Assembly: GCA_018609045.1 (NCBI GenBank)
Contig: JABAYK010000071.1
Coordinates: 1 to 53,893 of the forward strand
Direction: 5' to 3'
Source: Flavobacteriales bacterium
Lineage (GTDB): Bacteria > Bacteroidota > Bacteroidia > Flavobacteriales_G > Salibacteraceae
Length of the DNA: 53,893 nucleotides
The translations under genes and the position numbers were made by a program. Positions within the stretch are counted from its first letter, which is position 1, and the number at the start of each line of letters is the position of its first letter. Below, piece by piece: positions 26,313 to 34,711 of the stretch. The notes below the pieces were generated by a model, which was given only the letters and a program-made list of their open reading frames with translations, searched no databases and was not told the origin of the DNA.

Positions 26313-28745
26313 TTAAACTTTAAACAAAACATTTATTCCCAAAATCTTTATTCCAACTAAACTGGCTAATTCATCAATAAGAGCAAGTTGCCATTTTTCA
26401 TTTTTTTCTATTGAAGCTTTTCCGTAAAGCCTTTTTATAAAGTTATTACCCAATTTAAAAATTTGGTTTTGTAGTCTTCGTCTAAAAAGTTTTAAACCAA
26501 TAGTATCGCAAGCAGAAATAGTACCTATAACCCTTTCAATAGCTTTAATATTATAGTCTTCTTGCTCTAACTCATATAAAGATTGAATTATATGGTTTGA
26601 GGCAGGTTTCATCAATTGATTTTGATAAGGAATGATATCCCACCTTTTAAACTCATCAACAAGTGAATCTAATTTTTTATTGTTTCGAGGTTTGCTTTTG
26701 AAAAACTGCTCCAAATCTTTGTTAAGTACTATTTCTAAATTATGCCTTAAAATATTAGGAAATTGAAGTTTATTCTCCCTCATTAAATTCAACAAGTGAT
26801 AATTTTTACGGTATATATCACGATAATTTTCTTCTGCTTGTTGAATATTTTCTTCTAAAATTTTATTTAAAACCTTTATTTGTTCATCCTTAAATAGTTC
26901 TCTAATAGAAAAGTTGTGCGTAGGAATGTAATGTTGTTTTAATTGTAAAACTTGTGCTAAACTGCTAGAACTAAATGCCTTTTTAAGCTTTTCGCTCATG
27001 CTAGTAAAAGCTTCAGGTGTAATACTATCTGTACCAGAGCCAATTATATGATGTTGACCTAAATAGATAGCTACAAAATAAAACTGCTTTTCAGATAAGG
27101 TAATTTTTGAGTTAATTTTTGTACTTCCAATTACCATTTTTTGAATTCCAGCTTCAAATCTTTCAAAATATTCACTCTGGCAGCGATAGCTTAAAATATT
27201 TAAAGATTCAGGTTCTTCATCAAAAAGTGAAGCAACTGCGTAATGCATTCCAACACTTGTTAGGGTTAATCTTGAAGGCTCTACAAATCGTTTGTAAATA
27301 ACTGCTCCATTGTCGTAATCTTCTATGTTACTTTTGATGTAGGATAAACGACCAATAAACTCCTCTTCTAAATGAACATCACTCTCTCTTTCGGCTAATT
27401 GAATTGCCCTATTGGCATATTGTAAAACCTGAACAGTTTCGATACCTGAAATTTCATCAAAAAACCAAGCGCAACTGGTAAACATTAGCAAGCATTGGCG
27501 CTGCATTTCCATTAACCTTATAAACTTGGTAGTTTGTTCCTCATCTAAGTTTTCTGGAGCATTTTCTTTGATGAATTTTTCAACGTTTACTATGTTTCTA
27601 TCTAAAATAATATTGATGTACTTGTTGCGTAAGCCCCAAACATCTTTATTAAAGAATTTCATTTCCCTTTCATAAACTTCAGCAAGGTGGTCTCTTAACC
27701 AATTGAGAGTGTCTCTTAAAGGTTTTCTCCATTCTTGATTCCAAGAAGTGCCACCTGTATTGCAACCACAATTTGATCTCCATCTTTCAATTCCATGTAC
27801 ACAACTCCAAGAGCTATTTTCATGGATTTCAATTTCGTATTCAGCTTCGAATAAATTCATAAACTGACCGTAATTGGTTAGGTTGGCTAATTTATTTTCT
27901 TCAATATACCTAATGCAATAAGCCAAAGCCATATCTCCGTATCTATGATGATGGCCATAACTTTCGCCATCTGTAGCGATATGCACCAATGGATGATCTC
28001 CAGAAAATATGTTAAATGAATTGATTAGGTTGTTGGCTAACTCTTTTCCATCTTTTAAAAGGCCTTTAAATGCAACGGCCTGAGAGCCATCTCCATCGTA
28101 AAAGAATAAAGTGATTTTTTTACCTGAGGGTAAATTACAGATGTAATGAAACTGTGAATTTACACCTTGGCTCCAATTTTCTTCTCCAATTTTCCGAAAA
28201 GCTTTGGCTTGGCGTGGGGCTAAAACCGTAAACTTAATATCATGCTCAGCAAGTACTTCTAAGGTTTCGTAATCAACTGCTGTTTCGGCTAACCACATTC
28301 CTTCAGGTTTGCGTTTAAACCTTTTCTCAAAATCGTAAATTCCCCATTTTACCTGGGTCTCCTTATCTCTTCGGTTACAAAGAGGCATTATTAAGTGATT
28401 GTAAACTTGGGCCATAGCCGAGCCATGACCACCAAAGTTTTTCATACTCTCCTTATCTGCTTTTAAAATGCCCGAATAGGTTTCGGGAGAGTATTTTTCT
28501 AACCACGAAAGTAGAGTAGGGCCAAAGTTGAATGATATTTTACTGTAATTATTTACAATATCAATAATTTTCCCCTCGTCATTTAATACCCTTGAATTTG
28601 CATTGGGGTTATAACATTCAGAATCAATTCTTTCGTTCCAATCGTGGTAAGGGGCTGCAGATTCTTGTAGTTCAATTTCTTCTAGCCATGCATTTTCTCT
28701 AGGCGGTTGGTAAAAATGCCCATGAATACAAATAAATTTTTCCAT
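26313..28745 (-). CDS. Glycoside hydrolase family 57 protein with DUF3536 domain
   Basis: The 810-residue protein begins with CIHGHFYQPPRENAW, the GH57 first-strand motif. Other GH57 features are GMWLAETAVDYETLEVLAEH (about 143-162) with a candidate catalytic glutamate and IATDGESYGHHHRYGDMALA with a candidate acid aspartate. The C-terminal half matches the DUF3536 architecture of large GH57 proteins. Enzymes of this fold hydrolyse or rearrange alpha-1,4-glucans. It lies three bases downstream of glgB in the glycogen operon. It has no signal peptide, so it should act on intracellular glucan, possibly providing short maltodextrins. Confidence 0.85.
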   Translation of the reverse strand: MEKFICIHGHFYQPPRENAWLEEIELQESAAPYHDWNERIDSECYNPNANSRVLNDEGKIIDIVNNYSKISFNFGPTLLSWLEKYSPETYSGILKADKESMKNFGGHGSAMAQVYNHLIMPLCNRRDKETQVKWGIYDFEKRFKRKPEGMWLAETAVDYETLEVLAEHDIKFTVLAPRQAKAFRKIGEENWSQGVNSQFHYICNLPSGKKITLFFYDGDGSQAVAFKGLLKDGKELANNLINSFNIFSGDHPLVHIATDGESYGHHHRYGDMALAYCIRYIEENKLANLTNYGQFMNLFEAEYEIEIHENSSWSCVHGIERWRSNCGCNTGGTSWNQEWRKPLRDTLNWLRDHLAEVYEREMKFFNKDVWGLRNKYINIILDRNIVNVEKFIKENAPENLDEEQTTKFIRLMEMQRQCLLMFTSCAWFFDEISGIETVQVLQYANRAIQLAERESDVHLEEEFIGRLSYIKSNIEDYDNGAVIYKRFVEPSRLTLTSVGMHYAVASLFDEEPESLNILSYRCQSEYFERFEAGIQKMVIGSTKINSKITLSEKQFYFVAIYLGQHHIIGSGTDSITPEAFTSMSEKLKKAFSSSSLAQVLQLKQHYIPTHNFSIRELFKDEQIKVLNKILEENIQQAEENYRDIYRKNYHLLNLMRENKLQFPNILRHNLEIVLNKDLEQFFKSKPRNNKKLDSLVDEFKRWDIIPYQNQLMKPASNHIIQSLYELEQEDYNIKAIERVIGTISACDTIGLKLFRRRLQNQIFKLGNNFIKRLYGKASIEKNEKWQLALIDELASLVGIKILGINVLFKV

Positions 28746-28748
28746 AAA

Positions 28749-30671
28749 TTAATCCTTTGTATTTACTTTTAAAACCACAATACCAAGTGGTGGTAAGTTA
28801 AGTGATATAGATTGAGGTTTACCTTGCCAACTAATATTTTCGGCTTTTATTAAACCTTTATTTTTTTGATCAGAACCCCAATATTTTTTATCATCAGAGT
28901 TAAAAATTTCTTTGTAATTTTTCTTTACAGGAACACCAATTCTGTAATTTTCCCTTAAAACCGGAGTGAAATTGCAAACAACAATTACAAAATCACCTGG
29001 TTTTTTTCCTTTACGCATGTAAGATAAAACAGTGTTTTCATTGTCGTCATAATCAATCCATTCAAAACCATCGTGGGTAAATGAGTTTTCGAAAAGTGCT
29101 TTTTCTTTTTTGTATAAACTGTTTAAATCTTTAATTAAGGCTTGCACTCCTTTGTGTGGTTCGTATTGGGTTAAATGCCAATCTAAACTTTGGTTGTGGT
29201 TCCACTCAGAAGTTTGACCAAATTCAGCTCCCATAAATAAAAGCTTGGTTCCAGGATGAGTAAACATGTAGGTGTACATCATTCTTAAGTTGGCAAATTT
29301 TTGCCATTCATCGCCCGGCATTCTGTCTATTAAAGCACCTTTTCCATGCACAACTTCATCGTGAGAAAGGGGTAACATAAAGTTTTCGGTAAAGGCATAG
29401 GTAAGGCTAAAGCTGATTTCGTTGTGATGGTATTTTTTGAAAAAACTATCATACTTAAAGTACCTCAAAGTGTCGTGCATCCAACCCATCATCCATTTCA
29501 TGCCAAAGCCTAAACCACCTAAATAGGTTGGTCTTGAAACACTTGGCCAAGCAGTGCTTTCTTCTGCAATAGTTTGAATTCCTTCAAAAGACCTGTAAAC
29601 CTCCTCGTTCATTTCTTTCATAAAAGAAATAGCCTCAAGGTTTTCTCTTCCTCCAAATTCATTTGGAATCCATTCGCCTTCTTTTCTAGAGTAATCTAGA
29701 TAGAGCATAGAAGCAACAGCATCAACTCTTAATCCATCTGCATGGTAAACATCAAACCAAAAAGCTGCATTTGAAATCAAAAACGATTTTACTTCGTTTC
29801 TTCCGTAGTTAAAAATATAGCTTTCCCAATCTGGATGATATCCTTTTCTTGGGTCGGCATGCTCGTAAATCGCAGTTCCATCAAAATCTTTTAAACCATG
29901 AGCATCTCCTGGGAAATGTGAAGGAACCCAGTCTAAAATTACTCCAATTTCTGCCTTGTGAAAGGCATCTACCAAAGCCATAAAATCTTGGGGTGAACCA
30001 AAATCGCTTACAGGAGCGTAATAACCTGTAATTTGGTAACCCCATGAACCTGTAAATGGGTGATGCATAACGGGCATCAATTCAACATGGGTAAAGCCAT
30101 GCTCTTTAACGTAGCCAACTAAATCTTGGGCAAGTTCTTTATAGGTTAATGACCTTCCACCTTCTTCAAGTTTTCTTTTCCAAGAGCCAATGTGAACTTC
30201 GTAAACAGAATATGGTTGATTTAACCCGTTATTCTTTTCTCGAGATTTCATCCACTTGGCATCTTTCCATTTGTAATCTTGGTTCCAAATAATGGAAGCA
30301 GTATTTGGTGGGATTTCGGCATACATTGCAAAGGGGTCGCACTTTTCTAAAACTCCACTTTGGCCATTAGGTTTAATTCTATACTTGTAAATCTCGCCTT
30401 CAGTAAGGTTTGGAATAAAGCCTTCCCAAATTCCAGAGCTGTCCCATCTTACATGAAGCTGGTGTTCGTCTCCACTCCAAAAATTAAAATTTCCTATTAC
30501 AGAAACAGATTCGGCATTGGGTGCCCAAACTGCAAAGTAGGTTCCTTTTTGGCCATTAACCTCAATAACATGAGCGCCAAATTTTTCATACATTCTAAAA
30601 TGTTTTCCCGATCTAAATAAGCTAATATCAAAGTCGGTTAATAATGAATGTGCTTCAACAAAATTTTTCAA
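28749..30671 (-). CDS. glgB: 1,4-alpha-glucan branching enzyme
   Basis: The 640-residue GH13 enzyme forms alpha-1,6 branches in glycogen. An N-terminal CBM48 domain (GTYFAVWAPNAESVSVIGNF) is followed by the catalytic barrel with ELMPVMHHPFTGSWGYQITGYYAP, GVILDWVPSHF, the nucleophile aspartate in GLRVDAVASMLYLDYSR, the acid/base glutamate in TIAEESTAWP and LPLSHDEVVHGKGAL. All four GH13 conserved regions are present and length is typical. It follows the maltokinase gene by 14 bases. The call is secure. Confidence 0.96.
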   Translation of the reverse strand: MKNFVEAHSLLTDFDISLFRSGKHFRMYEKFGAHVIEVNGQKGTYFAVWAPNAESVSVIGNFNFWSGDEHQLHVRWDSSGIWEGFIPNLTEGEIYKYRIKPNGQSGVLEKCDPFAMYAEIPPNTASIIWNQDYKWKDAKWMKSREKNNGLNQPYSVYEVHIGSWKRKLEEGGRSLTYKELAQDLVGYVKEHGFTHVELMPVMHHPFTGSWGYQITGYYAPVSDFGSPQDFMALVDAFHKAEIGVILDWVPSHFPGDAHGLKDFDGTAIYEHADPRKGYHPDWESYIFNYGRNEVKSFLISNAAFWFDVYHADGLRVDAVASMLYLDYSRKEGEWIPNEFGGRENLEAISFMKEMNEEVYRSFEGIQTIAEESTAWPSVSRPTYLGGLGFGMKWMMGWMHDTLRYFKYDSFFKKYHHNEISFSLTYAFTENFMLPLSHDEVVHGKGALIDRMPGDEWQKFANLRMMYTYMFTHPGTKLLFMGAEFGQTSEWNHNQSLDWHLTQYEPHKGVQALIKDLNSLYKKEKALFENSFTHDGFEWIDYDDNENTVLSYMRKGKKPGDFVIVVCNFTPVLRENYRIGVPVKKNYKEIFNSDDKKYWGSDQKNKGLIKAENISWQGKPQSISLNLPPLGIVVLKVNTKD

Positions 30672-30685
30672 TATGGTTAGTTTAT

Positions 30686-32311
30686 TTATTCTTCAATTAA
30701 ATTAATTAATCCAGTTAAGGGGATAATTGCCCAATCTGGTCTTGCATTCAATTCGTAGCCCATTTCGTAAATGGCTTTTTCGAGCAAGTGATATTTTAAG
30801 AGGTAATTTATTTCTTTTTGATACCCAATATTTAAAGATTTCTCCATGGCTTTTTCCATGTATGTTTTAAGAAATAAACCACCAATGGTGTGGTAATAAT
30901 GTTCTCCTGCGGTAAATAGCTGTTCTTGGGTTAAATTGCTATTAGGCATTCTGTTAAATATAGTAGCATAAATAGCATAATGAAATGACCGAAGCATTCC
31001 GGCAACATCTTTAAGTGGTGGTTGCTTTACTTTTCTATCTCTAATAGTTGCTTCTGGTTCTCCTTCAAAATCTAAAATGAACAAATCGCTTTCGCCAATT
31101 AATACTTGGCCTAAATGATAATCTCCATGAATTCTAATTCTGGTTGAAATGAGCTTTAGCTCATCAAAATCTAAAATGAAATTTTTGATGTTGTTTTTAG
31201 AATCCAATACCTTTTGGGCATATTTTTTTGAAAGACCTTTTAACTTATGAAAGTTTTGCTCTACCAAAAGATACCGTCTATCGAATTGTTGATTTAGCCT
31301 GTTTTTTAACCAAACACTGTAGTCTTCGTTAAAATTTCGTGGACTAAAACTTTTTTCTGTTTTATCAGAAGCCAATGCAATATGCATTTCGGCAGTTCTT
31401 AAACCTAGTTGTTGTACAAAATTCAAAACTTCAGAACCAATAAGGTAGTTCATTATTTCAGTTTCTTCAAAATGCTTGTTTGGCTTGTAAATAGATACAG
31501 AACTTAACTGGCTTAGCTCAATATTTTCTTTTTCTAGAATTTCGAAAAAAGAGGCAGTTTTGCCAACCATATAAGGCCAAGCCTCACTATGGTGATCTAT
31601 TTTTTGTTGCATTAGCCCAATTGAAATATCTGGTAAATTATCTCTTTTCCAGGTAACGCTTCCTGCAAATTTTGGAGAGTTTTGGAATTTTGTTTTTTCA
31701 GATAAAAAGTAGGTTAATTCAAAATCTGGATTTATTTCTCGGTATAACCTTCTGTAAATTTTTAAGAAATATTTATCGTTATAAACAATAGTTGTATTGC
31801 TCTGATCGGCATTTAGCAACCTAGAATTTATGTTGCTATTTGACTCATTTGCTAGAATACTCCCTCTTAAAAACTGAAAAAACCCAATGTTGGTATCGGG
31901 TTTATCTTGGTTTAAAATTTTTAAGAAAAGGTCGTTTCTAAAATTACTTGAATAAATTGCATCGGTAAGTAAACCTACTTCGTTTTGAATTTTAATGGGG
32001 GTAATTATAGCTTCGTTCTCAACATGGTCTGGATTACCCATATGAAAATCAAGCGGAATAAAATATCGATGGGTTGCTGAGTTTTCTAGCACAACCTCAA
32101 TAACACCAAGGTAATATTTTCTATCTTCTACAAAATAATCGAGTAAAAACTCAAGTCTAAAAAAGTTGATGTTAGCGCCTTTTCCAGCAAACCACCTTTT
32201 GCTTTGCATGTAGTTTGGGAAAACATCTTTGCAAAAACGGTCAACTAAATTTTGGTCTTCAAAAAGGTTTTGCCAGTTTTTGTTGGTGGTTAAATTACTG
32301 CTTAGTTCCAT
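30686..32311 (-). CDS. Maltokinase-like protein (stand-alone Mak/Pep2 type)
   Basis: The 541-residue protein resembles maltokinase, which makes maltose-1-phosphate from maltose and ATP for GlgE. Visible features are the N-terminal cap motif MQSKRWFAGKGANI, a small-lobe lysine in KYFLKIYRRL, the catalytic loop RIHGDYHLGQVLI and the metal-binding segment FILDFEGEPEATIRDRKVKQ, typical of the kinase domain often fused to trehalose synthase TreS. Here no TreS domain is present. It is coupled to glgE by a one-base overlap, which strongly supports the maltose-1-phosphate role. The family call is strong; the exact sugar is inferred. Confidence 0.86.
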   Translation of the reverse strand: MELSSNLTTNKNWQNLFEDQNLVDRFCKDVFPNYMQSKRWFAGKGANINFFRLEFLLDYFVEDRKYYLGVIEVVLENSATHRYFIPLDFHMGNPDHVENEAIITPIKIQNEVGLLTDAIYSSNFRNDLFLKILNQDKPDTNIGFFQFLRGSILANESNSNINSRLLNADQSNTTIVYNDKYFLKIYRRLYREINPDFELTYFLSEKTKFQNSPKFAGSVTWKRDNLPDISIGLMQQKIDHHSEAWPYMVGKTASFFEILEKENIELSQLSSVSIYKPNKHFEETEIMNYLIGSEVLNFVQQLGLRTAEMHIALASDKTEKSFSPRNFNEDYSVWLKNRLNQQFDRRYLLVEQNFHKLKGLSKKYAQKVLDSKNNIKNFILDFDELKLISTRIRIHGDYHLGQVLIGESDLFILDFEGEPEATIRDRKVKQPPLKDVAGMLRSFHYAIYATIFNRMPNSNLTQEQLFTAGEHYYHTIGGLFLKTYMEKAMEKSLNIGYQKEINYLLKYHLLEKAIYEMGYELNARPDWAIIPLTGLINLIEE

Positions 32312-34251
32312 TATTGTTTCTCTATTTTAAATAAATGAAATGGCAAAACATGAGGATTTAATTCAATGAAATTCCATTCGTTTTCCCAATAGTATGAGTT
32401 CGAAGTTAAAACATCTTGCATTAAATATCTTTCTCCATTTTTATGGTTTAACAACGCTAAAGGCAGTTGCACCCAGCCTCCTTGTTGGTGATAAGGATCT
32501 AGGTTTACGGCCATTAGTAAATAGTTATCATTTTCTTCATCATACTTTATGTAACAAAACAAATTATCGTTTTCAATTTTTAATTCTTGAAAGTTAAAAG
32601 TGTTTTGTAAAGCAGTATTTTCCTTTCTTAGTTTATTGATAATTTTTATGAGTTCTTTCAATTTATTGGTTTTTGAAAAATCCCATTGTTTCAATTCATA
32701 TTTTTCGGAGTTTAAGTATTCTTCTTTACCAGGAATTGCTTCATGAACAATTTGCTCGAACACTGGGCCGTACAGGCCATAATTTGAACTTAAGGTTGCT
32801 GCCAAGAAGAAACGAATTAGAAACATATTTTCGTTGCCACTCTGCAAGTTATAAGGATTAATATCTGGCGTATTGGGCCAAAAATTAGGTCTAAAATAAT
32901 CTTTGCCTTTTTGAGTAGTAATCTCACTCATGTACTCGCTTAATTCAGCTTTGGTATTTCGCCAAGTAAAATATGAGTATGATTGAGAAAAACCTAATTT
33001 GGCTAAGTTATGCATTACACTGGGCCGAGTAAAAGCTTCAGCCAAAAACAAAATATCAGGGTTAGATTTTTTTACTTCATTAATCATCCATTCCCAAAAA
33101 GGAAAAGCTTTGGTGTGGGGATTATCTACCCTAAAAATAGTAATACCTTGTTCTACCCAATAGTCAATAATAGATTTTAATTCGTCCCAAAGGTTTTTCC
33201 AATCTTCAGTTTCGAAATTGATTGGTAAAATGTCTTGGTATTTTTTTGGGGGATTTTCAGCATATTGAACTGAACCATCAGGACGCCATTTAAACCATTG
33301 CGGGTGTTGCTTAACATAAGGATGATTGGGAGCACATTGCAAGGCATAATCCATTGCGATTTCAATGCCTAGTTTTTTTGCTTCCGCAATAAGTTTTTTG
33401 AAATCGGAAAGACTTCCCAATTCAGGGTGAATGTCTTTATGCCCGCCATCTTTTCCGCCAATAGCCCATGGTGATCCAACATCGCCTTTTAAGGCTTTAG
33501 TTGAGTTGTTTTTTCCTTTTCTAAAATCTTCTCCAATTGGATGAATAGGAGGGAAGTACAATACATCAAAACCCATTTTGGCTACTTCGGGCAATAATTT
33601 TATACAATCTTTAAATGTCCCATGTTTTGAAGTTCCTGAGGCAGATCTAGGAAAAAACTCATACCAAGAGCTAAACAAAGCCCTTTGTCTATCAGCATAA
33701 ACTTTTAAAACTTGGGTTTCGGTAACAAACTCTTTATTAGGGTACTTGTGAAATAAATCATGTAACCTAGCTTCAGTAGCTTTTTGGATAGCATTACCAT
33801 AATCTTTTTCAGATTTAAAAAGCTTTTTGAGTTCGCTTAAGTATGTTTTTTCTGTTTTATTGGCTTTTTTTGCCAAAAAATCTAAATATTGAATTCCATC
33901 TTGCAATTCAACATTTACATGCTGATTGTCTTTTATTTTCCGTTCAATATTATGCTGCCAGTTTAAGGCATTATCTACCCAACCTGTTAATTTTATTTCG
34001 TAAAACCCTTGCTTTTCTGCCTTAAAATTTGCCTCCCATAAATCTTGATTGGTGTTTTTTAATTCTATCTCTGTAAATCCTTTTTCTTTTTCGTGCTTAT
34101 ATAATAAACTCGCATTTATTACATCATGCCCATCGGCAAAAATGTCGGCAGAGCAGTTTATTTTTTGTCCGATTGAAGATTTTGCGTAGTACCTTCCACC
34201 ATCTACAATAGGGTGAAGATTTTCAATGATAACTCGATTTCTTGCGTCCAT
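32311..34251 (-). CDS. glgE: Alpha-1,4-glucan:maltose-1-phosphate maltosyltransferase
   Basis: The 646-residue GH13_3 enzyme adds maltosyl units from maltose-1-phosphate to alpha-glucans. The N-terminal domain (RVIIENLHPIVDGGRYYAKS) is the DUF3416 module specific to GlgE. The barrel shows GFDVLYFPPIHPIGEDFRKG, MDYALQCAPNHPYVKQHPQWF, the nucleophile aspartate in FRVDNPHTKAFPFWEWM and the acid/base glutamate in FLAEAFTRPSVMH. It is the first gene of the operon glgE-mak-glgB-GH57, with a one-base overlap to mak. No trehalose synthase gene is in the window. The call is secure. Confidence 0.95.
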   Translation of the reverse strand: MDARNRVIIENLHPIVDGGRYYAKSSIGQKINCSADIFADGHDVINASLLYKHEKEKGFTEIELKNTNQDLWEANFKAEKQGFYEIKLTGWVDNALNWQHNIERKIKDNQHVNVELQDGIQYLDFLAKKANKTEKTYLSELKKLFKSEKDYGNAIQKATEARLHDLFHKYPNKEFVTETQVLKVYADRQRALFSSWYEFFPRSASGTSKHGTFKDCIKLLPEVAKMGFDVLYFPPIHPIGEDFRKGKNNSTKALKGDVGSPWAIGGKDGGHKDIHPELGSLSDFKKLIAEAKKLGIEIAMDYALQCAPNHPYVKQHPQWFKWRPDGSVQYAENPPKKYQDILPINFETEDWKNLWDELKSIIDYWVEQGITIFRVDNPHTKAFPFWEWMINEVKKSNPDILFLAEAFTRPSVMHNLAKLGFSQSYSYFTWRNTKAELSEYMSEITTQKGKDYFRPNFWPNTPDINPYNLQSGNENMFLIRFFLAATLSSNYGLYGPVFEQIVHEAIPGKEEYLNSEKYELKQWDFSKTNKLKELIKIINKLRKENTALQNTFNFQELKIENDNLFCYIKYDEENDNYLLMAVNLDPYHQQGGWVQLPLALLNHKNGERYLMQDVLTSNSYYWENEWNFIELNPHVLPFHLFKIEKQ

Positions 34252-34307
34252 AATTTTTTTGTGGGCAACTAAAGTAAATAAACAAAGTGTAAGTTGTACA
34301 CTTAATC

Positions 34308-34673
34308 TTAATAGCTTGTGCTAGGTACATAAACATCAACAATACCTTGCGTTTTGTTGGTTACCAAAAACAATGTATCTTTTTTTATTTTGAACTCTGT
34401 TTTTTGGCCATCAATAATTAATTCGTTGTTTTCAATAGAAAATGAAAAGAAGTTAACTCTTTGGCCTTTAAATGTTGTTGTAAAAACGCCGTTTGTAGCA
34501 AAAATAGCCTCCACAGTTCCTTGGCGTTCAGCTGAGGAAATTGTTTTTCCTGATGATGAAATTCTAGATTCAACGAGCCTCCATTTGCCATAAATTTCGG
34601 GATTCTTTTTATTGCAACTTGTTGCCAAAAGCAAAAATCCTAAAATTAGTGAGCTAACTAAAATAATCCGCAT
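34308..34673 (-). CDS. Small lipocalin-like lipoprotein
   Basis: The 121-residue protein has a lipoprotein signal: a hydrophobic stretch and LLLATSC, with the cysteine at residue 20 as lipid anchor, then a short NKKN spacer. The mature part is predicted to be all-beta, with YGKWRLVESRIS and ELIIDGQKTEFKIKKDTLFLVT resembling the lipocalin-like/DUF-type small lipoproteins of Bacteroidota. It follows the FecA-like receptor gene by 38 bases, so it may assist the receptor or bind the same ligand. No specific function can be assigned. Confidence 0.65.
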   Translation of the reverse strand: MRIILVSSLILGFLLLATSCNKKNPEIYGKWRLVESRISSSGKTISSAERQGTVEAIFATNGVFTTTFKGQRVNFFSFSIENNELIIDGQKTEFKIKKDTLFLVTNKTQGIVDVYVPSTSY

Positions 34674-34711
34674 TACGCGAATTTAATGGAATTCGGTTTA
34701 AAAAATAAAGG

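Noticed and set aside
33177..33365. Second frame inside glgE
   Set aside because: It overlaps a catalytic region of glgE on the same strand in another frame; composition is that of a shadow.
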